Positions 1 through 6,280 of a stretch of DNA of 12,155 bases are shown here, piece by piece. How positions within the stretch are numbered: the first letter of the stretch is position 1; every line of letters starts with the position of its first letter. Source of the stretch: Myxococcales bacterium (GTDB lineage: Bacteria; Myxococcota_A; Polyangia; Fen-1088); the NCBI GenBank assembly GCA_003170035.1, contig PMZX01000295.1, forward strand, positions 44,908 through 57,062. Reading direction: 5' to 3'. The notes below the pieces were generated by a model that saw only the letters and a list, made by a program, of their open reading frames with translations, was not told where the DNA came from and did not search any database. Position numbers and translations under genes: made by a program.

Positions 1-293
1 TCGCCCAGCGTGCTCTTTCCGTCACGCGGACTGCCCGCCACGACCTCACCCCAGCCCGAGACCACGATCTGCGTGTCGTCAAAGAGCGAGCTCTTGATGT
101 CCGAGGCGCGCAGGGAGACGAGTTCGAGGAAAGGCACCACGGTGCGGACCGTTCCGTCGCGCGGATCGCGCTGACCCGAAACGATCGTCGTCGCACTGGC
201 GGTGACGGTTTCGGCCCGGGCCAGGCCGGTTCCCCCTGCCAGCGCGGTCAAGCAGAGGACAACCGCCCGTGACGTCACATGGCTAGTTGCCAT
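1..293 (-). CDS. Exported probable outer-membrane beta-barrel protein (partial, N-terminal part)
   Basis: The frame opens at ATG 293-291 and stays open to the left edge, giving about 97 residues. A GGAG at 303-300, six bases upstream, supports this start. Residues 1-27 look like a Sec signal peptide: a basic start, a hydrophobic stretch VVLCLTALAGG and an ARA-E cleavage site. The mature part has alternating polar/hydrophobic stretches (FLELVSLRASDI, DTQIVVSGWGEVV) that resemble the first strands of an outer-membrane barrel. The start lies inside the end of the upstream 13-heme cytochrome gene (11-bp overlap), so the two are probably translated together. Porins next to multiheme cytochromes form porin-cytochrome conduits in metal-reducing bacteria, and that is my best guess here. 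The barrel assignment is inference from a short N-terminus; another exported protein is possible. Confidence 0.6.
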   Translation of the reverse strand, partial: MATSHVTSRAVVLCLTALAGGTGLARAETVTASATTIVSGQRDPRDGTVRTVVPFLELVSLRASDIKSSLFDDTQIVVSGWGEVVAGSPRDGKSTLG

Positions 294-1941
294 CGAAGAC
301 TCCGTTCATGTGGGTCGTGGTCGGAACTCCGGACACGCTGGAGAAGATGATGTTTCCCGCGGAATCGATCGTCTTGCCGTGGCAGGCGACGCACCCAGTT
401 CGCGTGACCCCGGTTGGATGTCCCGAGAACTGCGGTGGGATGCCGTGACAGGTGGTGCCGCACGCGCCACTGTCGGGTGAGATCCAGTTGGGCGTTTGCA
501 GGACGCCTGGAGTCTTGTCTGTGTTCAGAGGCTCGCCTCCACCATGACAATGCACGCCCGAACAAGTCATCAAGTTGGGATCCCACGCCGGCAAGGCGCT
601 CTGAGCGCGCGCTAGCGTCCCCGAGCCGGCCACATTGGGGAAGACCGCAGCACGGACCGCCACGCCCGGCACGTGACCCGGGCCAAGGTGGCCGGGGCTG
701 AGCACGGTGGTCGGAACCTGATGGCACTCCGAGCATTGGATGGGGCCACGAATGTCGAGCAGGGGCGTGGTCAGGTGCCGCTGGTGCTGGCCTACCCCAA
801 CGGCCGAGGGATCGGAGCTTCCCCCCAGGTCAGGTGGTGGCGCCGGCGAGTTGGCCGAACCGTGGCAGGTATTGCAGGGTGTGTTCGCGTCGGCAAACTC
901 GACTGTGCCGTTGAGGTGCAAGGCCGTGCTGACGAGGTTGCCCTGCGCATCCACAACGCTACGATGGCAGGTCGAGCATTGGGTCCTGCCTGCGCCGTTG
1001 GGCGGAAGGCCGTGACAGAAGCTGGTGCAGGTTGGGGCCGCCGCGGGTTTAGGCGCGGTATTCCAGATTGGACGGTTGGTCACCGCCGCCGAGTCGGCGT
1101 AGGTGGCACCATGGCAGTAGACGTTGCTGCACGTTTGCAGGTTGGCATCCCAGGCCGGAGGTCCTGCGCGCGTACCATCCGCAGGCGTGAGCGCGGCTAG
1201 GCCGGTCAGCGAAACCTGCGCAGGGTCGGACCGCAACGACCCGTCGGGCGCAAAGGCGTGATCCTGGGCGCTCCCGTGGTCGGGATGGCAGGTCGAACAA
1301 GCGAACTGTTTGGCCAGCAAGCCCCCTGCAACGTGAACCTCATGCCTGCCCGTGGCCGGCGGATAGGCGTGGCAAAGTCCACAGGCCCCGGCGGGATTCA
1401 TCACCCCGAGCTGATGGCAAGACAAGCAGGATACCCCTGTCGCCCCACCCGCGAGGTTCTCGCCGTGGCATTTCTGGCAGACACCGAGATTGGAATTCCG
1501 CACAGCCGTGCCATGAAAGTCAGGTTGCGCCGGATTCAGAACTCCAGCTGTGTGCACCGAGATTCCCTCATTCAGATAGCTCGCCCGGCAGTCGACCACC
1601 CACGTCGTCGCCTGGGCGTAGACATCGGACATGCCCACATGCGGGCCTGTCGCCGTTGCCGGATTCAGTTCGGACAGGAGCTTGGAGTCAGCACTGCCTG
1701 CGATCACGTCCGACGTCGGGCCCGTCCCCAGCGCAAGGTTGTACGTCGTCGTGTCGTAGCCACCTTGGGCCCGGCCCGCGTCGCCATTTGAGTGACACTG
1801 GCTGCATCTTGTCTGGAAGAGCGGCCCGATGTCGCTCTGCCAATCGGGGCAAGCGCGAGGGTCGTTGACCAGTGGCCGCGCCTTCGCACATCCAAGAATC
1901 GAAAACGCCAGAACGACTGCCGCGGCAAGACTGTGTTTCAT
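283..1941 (-). CDS. 13-heme lipoprotein c-type cytochrome, CxxxxCH/CxxCH family
   Basis: I chose ATG 1941-1939 because it begins a clean lipoprotein signal (MKHSLAAAVVLAFSILGC, lipid-anchored Cys18). The frame is open to 2034, but the extra 31 residues would bury the signal. The ribosome site is weak. The 552-residue protein has nine CxxCH motifs (Cys 46, 155, 172, 187, 215, 322, 356, 403, 517), two CxxxxCH (271-277, 460-466) and two CxxxCH (305-310, 494-499). The mix of CxxxxCH, then CxxxCH-G-x-PP, then CxxCH matches a cytochrome family common in Geobacter and relatives. Residues 31-118 resemble a separate mono-heme domain (DIGPLFQTRCSQCH). Residues about 247-345 and 430-547 are two copies of one module. 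It should be lipidated, have its heme attached in the periplasm and act in electron transfer at the outer membrane. The downstream probable barrel gene overlaps it by 11 bp. Which unusual spacings truly bind heme is unknown. Confidence 0.88.
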   Translation of the reverse strand: MKHSLAAAVVLAFSILGCAKARPLVNDPRACPDWQSDIGPLFQTRCSQCHSNGDAGRAQGGYDTTTYNLALGTGPTSDVIAGSADSKLLSELNPATATGPHVGMSDVYAQATTWVVDCRASYLNEGISVHTAGVLNPAQPDFHGTAVRNSNLGVCQKCHGENLAGGATGVSCLSCHQLGVMNPAGACGLCHAYPPATGRHEVHVAGGLLAKQFACSTCHPDHGSAQDHAFAPDGSLRSDPAQVSLTGLAALTPADGTRAGPPAWDANLQTCSNVYCHGATYADSAAVTNRPIWNTAPKPAAAPTCTSFCHGLPPNGAGRTQCSTCHRSVVDAQGNLVSTALHLNGTVEFADANTPCNTCHGSANSPAPPPDLGGSSDPSAVGVGQHQRHLTTPLLDIRGPIQCSECHQVPTTVLSPGHLGPGHVPGVAVRAAVFPNVAGSGTLARAQSALPAWDPNLMTCSGVHCHGGGEPLNTDKTPGVLQTPNWISPDSGACGTTCHGIPPQFSGHPTGVTRTGCVACHGKTIDSAGNIIFSSVSGVPTTTHMNGVFDGN

Positions 1942-2245
1942 TCCATGGCCCCACGAGAAAGACTGTTGCATCCGCGATGGTGGAGGTATCGCCATCCTGA
2001 GTTTCTGGCGCATCTGGCTGGGTAGTATATCCAAGTTATCCGATAGGCAAACTCACTAAACGAACTTCGGCTTGTTCACTCCTGTCCCGCATTGCGCCAG
2101 AGGGGTACCTGGGCGGTCTGTGTGCCTGAACATAGTAGTTTTGATTCACATGGGCGGTCGCCTGCGCCACCTGCTGTGTCTGCATTGTACTTCTGAAGCC
2201 GGTCATCTAGCCTAGCCAGTCCCACGAGCAAGCGGAGAGCATCCC
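1942..2245. other. Divergent intergenic region with a GGGCGGTC direct repeat
   Basis: These 304 bases separate the minus-strand cytochrome from the plus-strand HAD gene and hold no convincing ORF beyond the upstream extension of the cytochrome frame. The nonamer TGGGCGGTC occurs twice, at 2110-2118 and 2151-2159. The copies are 41 bases apart, roughly four helical turns, on the same face of the DNA. This could be a pair of sites for a regulator, but the repeat is short and GC-rich and may be chance. No strong plus-strand promoter was recognised for the HAD gene. Confidence 0.35.
2024..2050 (-). promoter_or_regulatory. Candidate sigma70-type promoter for the 13-heme cytochrome
   Basis: On the minus strand a -10-like TATACT lies at 2029-2024, and a -35-like TTGCCT at 2050-2045, with a 15-base spacer (16 if TTTGCC is used). 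This is the most AT-rich part of the divergent gap. Transcription would begin near 2017, leaving a leader of about 75 bases before ATG 1941. The spacer is short, so this is only a candidate. Confidence 0.3.
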
Positions 2246-2248
2246 CTG
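2234..2248 (+). promoter_or_regulatory. Ribosome binding site that points to a CTG start
   Basis: A GGAG at 2234-2237 sits eight bases before CTG 2246-2248. The frame is closed upstream by TAG 2213-2215, and no ATG, GTG or TTG occurs in frame until TTG 2405, which lies past the catalytic DxD motif. The site therefore fixes the start of the HAD gene at CTG. Confidence 0.55.
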
Positions 2249-2875
2249 AGGTTCAAGCTGGTCATCTTCGATTTCGACGGCACGCTGGCCGACAGTCTCG
2301 GCTGGTTCATCGGCATTTCCGACCGACTGGCCGACGAGTTCGGCTTCGACCGAGTCGACAAGGCCCAGGTCGCTACCCTCAGACGGCTCGATGCTGCCAC
2401 GCTGTTGAGACTACACCACGTGCCCCTGTGGAAGGTGCCTTTCGTCGCCGCCCGCTTCCGCAGCTTGATGACCAGACAGATCGAACAGATCGTTCCGTTT
2501 CCCGGGGTGGTCGACCTGCTTGCCCGGCTAGCCCAGACGGGTTCGACCCTGGCCGTTGTCACGTCCAACTCCTGCACCAATGTTCGCCGCGTGTTGGGCA
2601 AGAAAAGCATGGGGCTTCTGGCGGCCTGCGAGGGGGGCGTGTCCCTTTGGGGCAAACGCGCGAAGCTGCGCAAGCTCTTGCGTCGCACTGGCATCCACCC
2701 CGCCCAGGCCATCTTCATCGGCGACGAGATTCGCGACATCGAGGCAGCCCGCCACGCGGGCATCGCGAGCGGCGCGGTCGGCTGGGGCTTCACGGAAATG
2801 GACGCGCTCAAGGCCCATTCACCGGACATGCTGTTCGGCAGCGTAGGCGAGATGCGTTCGGCGCTGGTGGGCTAG
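2246..2875 (+). CDS. HAD-superfamily phosphatase (phosphoglycolate phosphatase-like), CTG start
   Basis: The 209-residue product has the full set of HAD motifs. Motif I is FDFDGT with nucleophile Asp9 and acid/base Asp11. Motif II is VVTSN near 106-108. The motif III Lys is 137 or 140, and motif IV is GDEIRD with Asp160 and Asp164. A small helical cap lies between motifs I and II, as in the Gph/PGPase-like subfamily, so it should be a soluble Mg-dependent phosphatase. The substrate cannot be read from the sequence. Starting at the TTG at 2405 would remove motif I and give a dead enzyme, so the CTG at 2246, with its GGAG eight bases upstream, is preferred. It gives the N-terminus (M)RFKLVIFDFDGT, normal for this family. 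The gene ends 10 bases from the stop of the convergent response regulator, leaving no room for a terminator. It has no obvious link to the cytochromes. Confidence 0.85.
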   Translation: MRFKLVIFDFDGTLADSLGWFIGISDRLADEFGFDRVDKAQVATLRRLDAATLLRLHHVPLWKVPFVAARFRSLMTRQIEQIVPFPGVVDLLARLAQTGSTLAVVTSNSCTNVRRVLGKKSMGLLAACEGGVSLWGKRAKLRKLLRRTGIHPAQAIFIGDEIRDIEAARHAGIASGAVGWGFTEMDALKAHSPDMLFGSVGEMRSALVG

Positions 2876-2885
2876 AGGCCGTGCC

Positions 2886-4283
2886 CTACCCTGCTTTCTT
2901 GAAGTCCTCCGATCGAACACCGTAGCGCTTGAGCAGACGATGCAGGCTTTCGCGCTCGATGCCGGCCCGTTCAGCGGCACGGGTCACGTTGCCGTCGAAC
3001 TCGCGCAGAAGAACCGCCAGATACTCGCGTGAGATGCGGTCGCGGGCGGTCTCCATCGCCTCGCGGTAGGGCATCTTGATCAGCACCTCGGCGGGTAGCG
3101 CGCCCACCTGCGCGCCCCGCAACTCCACCGGCAGGTCGCGGATATCAATCTCCTTGCCAGCCGCGATGGCCACCGCGCGCTCGATGGCGTTCTCCAACTC
3201 GCGCACGTTGCCCGGCCAGTTGTAGGCCGTCAGCGCCCGCATGGCCGCGTTCGCGATCCCGGTGATGTCGCGCTTCGAGTTGCGCGCATGCTTGCCGAGG
3301 AAGTGCGCCGCCAGCGCCGGGATGTCCTCGCGACGTTCGCGCAAGGCGGGCATGCGGATGGGAAACACGTGCAAGCGGTAGTAGAGATCCTCGCGGAACC
3401 GCCCGGCCTGCACCTCGGCCTTCAGGTCGCGGTGGGTGGCGGCGATGATTCGCACGTCGACCGAGAATGGTGTGTTCTCGCCCACCCGGCGGATCTCCTT
3501 GTCCTGCAGAGCCCGATTCAGCTTCACCTGCACGGGCAAGGGCAGCTCCCCCACCTCGTCGAGAAACAGGGTTCCGCGAGTGGCTTCTTCGAACAGACCC
3601 GGCTTGCTGGCCGTCGCACCGGTGAAGGCGCCCTTGGCATGACCGAAGAGTTCGCTTTCCACCAGCTCGGCGGGCAGCGCGCCGCAGTTGACGGGGACGA
3701 AGCGATTGTGTTTGCGCTCGCTGTGGTAGTGCACGGCACGCGCCGCCAGCTCCTTGCCGGTGCCGGTCTCCCCAGTGAGCAGCACGGTCACGTCGAGACC
3801 GGCGGCCCGCTCCAGCAGGCCGTACACCTCGTGCATGGGCGGGCTCTTGCCGATCATGTTGTGGAACGAGTTCACCCCCTCCAGCTCCTTGCGCAGGCTG
3901 GCCGTCTGGGCGCGCAGCCGCCGGCGCTCCAGGGCGCGCGCTACCACCAGCGCGGCAGCGTCGGGATCGAACGGTTTCTGGATGTAGTCGTACGCGCCCT
4001 GCTTGATGGCCTCGACCGCATCGGGGACCGAGCCATAGGCGGTCATCAACACCACCTCGGTCTCGGGCCAGCGTGCTTTGACGGATTCCAGCACCGTGAA
4101 GCCACTGGCCCCCGGCATCTTGAGGTCGGTCACCACCACGTCGTACTCGTGTTCCGCGATCAGCGCCAAAGCCTTGCTGCCGTCGCTGGCCGTGGTGAGG
4201 TTGTGCTCATCGCCCAGGATCTTGGTGAACAGCTTGAGCATGTTCTCCTTGTCGTCCACCACCAGCACGGAAGCCCGGTTCAT
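2886..4283 (-). CDS. Sigma54-dependent response regulator (NtrC family)
   Basis: The start is ATG 4283-4281, after an AAAGGAG ribosome site inside the end of the kinase gene. Although the frame extends to 4541, this start gives a canonical receiver N-terminus ([16 protein letters not shown]). The 465-residue protein has a receiver domain at 1-120 with phospho-acceptor Asp53 (VVTDLKMPG) and Lys103. The AAA+ domain at about 142-385 has Walker A GETGTGKE (171-178), the GAFTGA sigma54-contact loop (218-223) and Walker B FLDE (240-243). It also has an arginine-finger region (RFRED) and [15 protein letters not shown] at sensor II. A Fis-type helix-turn-helix lies at about 428-453 ([25 protein letters not shown]). 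It should activate sigma54 promoters when phosphorylated by the kinase encoded just upstream, whose stop overlaps this start (ATGA). Its targets are unknown; the nearby cytochrome genes are candidates only by position. Confidence 0.95.
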   Translation of the reverse strand: MNRASVLVVDDKENMLKLFTKILGDEHNLTTASDGSKALALIAEHEYDVVVTDLKMPGASGFTVLESVKARWPETEVVLMTAYGSVPDAVEAIKQGAYDYIQKPFDPDAAALVVARALERRRLRAQTASLRKELEGVNSFHNMIGKSPPMHEVYGLLERAAGLDVTVLLTGETGTGKELAARAVHYHSERKHNRFVPVNCGALPAELVESELFGHAKGAFTGATASKPGLFEEATRGTLFLDEVGELPLPVQVKLNRALQDKEIRRVGENTPFSVDVRIIAATHRDLKAEVQAGRFREDLYYRLHVFPIRMPALRERREDIPALAAHFLGKHARNSKRDITGIANAAMRALTAYNWPGNVRELENAIERAVAIAAGKEIDIRDLPVELRGAQVGALPAEVLIKMPYREAMETARDRISREYLAVLLREFDGNVTRAAERAGIERESLHRLLKRYGVRSEDFKKAG

Positions 4284-5743
4284 GTCGTTTCTCCTTTGGG
4301 GCGCGGCAGGCGCAAAGTGAAGCAGGCGCCGCGCGGTCCGGGCGGCTCGGCCACGATCTCGCCGCTGTGGGCACGCGCGATGGCTTGCGAGACCGCCAGT
4401 CCCAGACCGGTCCCGCGCGGCTTGTTTGTGAAGAAGGGCTCGAACAGGCGCTCGCGCGCCTCGGTGTCCAGGCCGGGGCCTGAATCGCGAACCGTCACTT
4501 GCGAGCGCTCGGCATCGTCGCCGACGAGGATGTCGACGCATCCAGAAGGCGCCGCCGCCTCGATCGCGTTCTTGATGAGGTTGAGCAACACCTGGCGCAG
4601 CTTGGACGCCGTACCCGTCGTCGCCCCGTGCCCTGCGACCGTCACCGTCACGCCCGGTGTCGGCGACGCGTCCGCAAGCCGCGCCACCACGTCGTCGCAG
4701 AGGCCGCGCAGATCCACCGGCTGCGATCCGACCTCGACCGGCCGCGAGAAATCGAGAAGTCCCTCCACGATCTCCTGACAGCGCAGGACTTCTTCCTCGA
4801 TGACTGCCAGATCGTCGGCCAGCGGCCCGGCCGCCTTCTTGCGCAACAGGCGCGAGTACCCCAGGATCACGCCCAGTGGGTTGTTGATCTCGTGCGCCAC
4901 GCCGGCGGCCAGTCGACCCACGCCCGCCAGGCGTTCGGCCTGCAAGAGACGGCGCTGCTGTTCCTTGAGCGACGCGACCATGGTATTGAACTGACGGGCC
5001 AGATCGCCGAACTCGTCATCGCCGCCGACCGCGATGCGCGTGTCGAGGTCTCCGGCTGCCAGCCGCTCTGCCCCTGCATGCAGAAGCGCCACCGGCCGCG
5101 CCACCTTGCGGCCGAGATACACAGCCACACCGGCCGCCAGAAGCGGCGCCAGGACCAGGAAGAACACGCTCCAGGCCACGGTCCGATCGCGCGTCGCCTG
5201 CGCAAATGACTGCAGCTCGCCGATGGCGTCCTCGAAGCGCTTGGCCAGAAGATCGGTTCGCTGCTGAATGCGGCTGACCACGGCCAAGGCGCGCGCATGC
5301 TCGACATGGGCATCCGCGCTCCGGCCGGACAGGACCGCCGGCACGATCTGCCGGGTGAAGATGCCGTCCAGCTCAGCCGCGCCAGCCTCGATGTCGTCGA
5401 CCCAGGCGTGCTCGTCGGGCCGCTCCGCGCGCTGGCGCAAGTCCTTGATCAAGGTGAGAACGCGCGTCTTGGCCTCGGCGTAGAAGCCGAGGTGGCTGTC
5501 GTTGCCGATGATGATGGTGTGGGCCTGATGGGCGTACTGGTCGCGCACGGCGCTGGCCAGATCGAGAGCCAAACGCATGCTGTCCACCCGCGCGCGTGTC
5601 TGGGCCAGGCCCTGGTTGACCTGGGCGAATCCGAGCAGGGCGATCGACGTTGCCACGGCATACAAGGCAATCAGGGCAACGAACGCCAGCGCCAACCGGC
5701 GCGCAGTTCCGGAGCGCAGAATCCCAAAAGCTGAGGGTGACAT
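4280..5743 (-). CDS. Membrane sensor histidine kinase (NtrB/ZraS-like)
   Basis: The 487-residue kinase has transmembrane helices at about 17-39 and 188-210. They flank a mostly helical periplasmic sensor of about 148 residues. A HAMP segment at 211-263 follows, then a HisKA helix with phospho-acceptor His284 (GVAHEINNPLG). The ATPase domain has an N box NLIKNAIEA (388-396), a G1 box DSGPG (420-424) and a G2 box GTGLGL (444-449). All catalytic residues are present. The sensor has a histidine-containing patch, YAHQAHTIIIGNDSHLGFY, with His72, His75 and His84, which may matter for ligand binding. ATG 5743 is the first possible start because an in-frame TAA lies nine bases upstream. No ribosome site is visible. 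It precedes and overlaps the response-regulator gene by four bases, so the two form one operon. The stimulus is not deducible; a redox or metal signal would fit the neighbourhood but is a guess. Confidence 0.95.
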   Translation of the reverse strand: MSPSAFGILRSGTARRLALAFVALIALYAVATSIALLGFAQVNQGLAQTRARVDSMRLALDLASAVRDQYAHQAHTIIIGNDSHLGFYAEAKTRVLTLIKDLRQRAERPDEHAWVDDIEAGAAELDGIFTRQIVPAVLSGRSADAHVEHARALAVVSRIQQRTDLLAKRFEDAIGELQSFAQATRDRTVAWSVFFLVLAPLLAAGVAVYLGRKVARPVALLHAGAERLAAGDLDTRIAVGGDDEFGDLARQFNTMVASLKEQQRRLLQAERLAGVGRLAAGVAHEINNPLGVILGYSRLLRKKAAGPLADDLAVIEEEVLRCQEIVEGLLDFSRPVEVGSQPVDLRGLCDDVVARLADASPTPGVTVTVAGHGATTGTASKLRQVLLNLIKNAIEAAAPSGCVDILVGDDAERSQVTVRDSGPGLDTEARERLFEPFFTNKPRGTGLGLAVSQAIARAHSGEIVAEPPGPRGACFTLRLPRPKGETT

Positions 5744-5753
5744 CCGCGGTTAC

Positions 5754-5783
5754 AGTGTAGCCGAAGCGGTCATCCCCCGCCAA
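5754..5783 (-). promoter_or_regulatory. Candidate promoter giving a nearly leaderless kinase transcript
   Basis: On the minus strand TTGGCG (5783-5778) and TACACT (5759-5754) are separated by 18 bases. Only ten bases lie between the -10-like element and ATG 5743, so transcription would begin about 2-5 bases before the start codon. This agrees with the absence of a Shine-Dalgarno sequence there. It is unproven and based on motif similarity only. Confidence 0.35.
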
Positions 5784-5967
5784 CGCGACGACGAATTGGG
5801 CGAAGACTGACGTCCGCAGCACTGACTGTCGTCGGCCGCAGACCGCTCGATGGCCAAAAGTGTGGCCAGCAAACGCCGCATCTGCTGCTTGTACGCCGAT
5901 TGTCACCACGCCCTTTCGCGCCTGCAATTCTTGCCTCGGTCGCGTGCGTCGCCGGAGGTTGCCAGCC

Positions 5968-6066
5968 ATGCGTGAGCGTGTGGTAGCCATCGTGTTCGCG
6001 TTGCTCGTCTTCTGGAGTTGCTGGTCTACCCGGCGATCTACTACCTGTGGCGCCGTCGGGAAGTGA
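5968..6066 (+). CDS. Small single-pass membrane protein, probably frameshifted
   Basis: ATG 5968 has an excellent ribosome site, GGAGG at 5954-5958, nine bases upstream. As read, the product is 32 residues. It starts MRERVVAIVFALLVFW, a membrane-helix beginning, then turns into an unlikely tail (SCWSTRRSTTCG) before TGA 6064-6066. In the frame one base back, the DNA from about 6017 to TGA 6090-6092 encodes LLVYPAIYYLWRRREV and a short tail. This is a natural continuation of the helix, ending in a basic anchor with G/C-rich third positions. Adding one base near 6015 would join them into a roughly 41-residue single-pass protein. No slippery heptamer is visible, so this is more likely a one-base deletion or sequence error than programmed shifting. 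I do not recognise the protein. The helix-then-RRR layout recalls CcmD-like small proteins but no diagnostic residues confirm this. Confidence 0.45.
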   Translation: MRERVVAIVFALLVFWSCWSTRRSTTCGAVGK

Positions 6067-6107
6067 TGGCTAAGGCGGCTGTGCAAACCTGACGAAGGTC
6101 TGGATGA

Positions 6108-6136
6108 GATGAGATCAACCCGCCGGCGGTCTCATC
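6108..6136 (+). terminator. Hairpin after the small membrane ORF (weak terminator candidate)
   Basis: GATGAGA at 6108-6114 pairs perfectly with TCTCATC at 6130-6136 around a 15-base loop that itself contains the palindrome CGCCGGCG. It begins 15 bases after the frameshifted stop at 6092. No T-run follows, so intrinsic termination is uncertain. Confidence 0.3.
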
Positions 6137-6165
6137 GCTGTGTGTGACAAAGGCCCACCAGACGT

Positions 6166-6181
6166 TTGTACGCTCGTACAA
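6166..6181. promoter_or_regulatory. Perfect inverted repeat TTGTACG-CT-CGTACAA, operator-like
   Basis: Two perfect 7-base arms are separated by two bases. The repeat ends ten bases before the -35-like TTGAAA of the downstream lipoprotein gene. That is the usual place for a dimeric activator site. The binding protein is unknown. Confidence 0.4.
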
Positions 6182-6191
6182 GGCAGATTGG

Positions 6192-6222
6192 TTGAAACCC
6201 AACCCCTGTCGATCACTCTAAT
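6192..6222 (+). promoter_or_regulatory. Candidate sigma70-type promoter of the repeat lipoprotein gene
   Basis: TTGAAA at 6192-6197 and TCTAAT at 6217-6222 are separated by 19 bases, in a locally AT-rich stretch. Transcription would begin near 6229. The leader of about 50 bases would contain a small hairpin, TCGAC-GAAAA-GTCGA (6237-6251), and a strong GGAGG ribosome site at 6269-6273. The spacer is longer than ideal. Confidence 0.35.
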
Positions 6223-6280
6223 TTGTAAGGGGCTGTTCGACGAAAAGTCGACCAACCGCGAAACCATCGGAGGCCAATTA

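Noticed and set aside
2113..2127. GG-N10-GC on the minus strand (AGGCAC...ACCGC), a possible sigma54 promoter for the cytochrome
   Set aside because: Spacing fits, but the -12 part is CCGC rather than TTGC; such matches are frequent by chance in GC-rich DNA.
3288..4778. A 496-residue plus-strand open frame opposite the two-component genes
   Set aside because: It is antisense to clear receiver, AAA+ and kinase domains and has no recognisable motif; long antisense frames are usual in high-GC DNA.
5851..5868. Two TGGCCA copies forming a 6-bp stem
   Set aside because: TGGCCA is itself palindromic and common in GC-rich DNA; there is no T-run or promoter context to give it a role.
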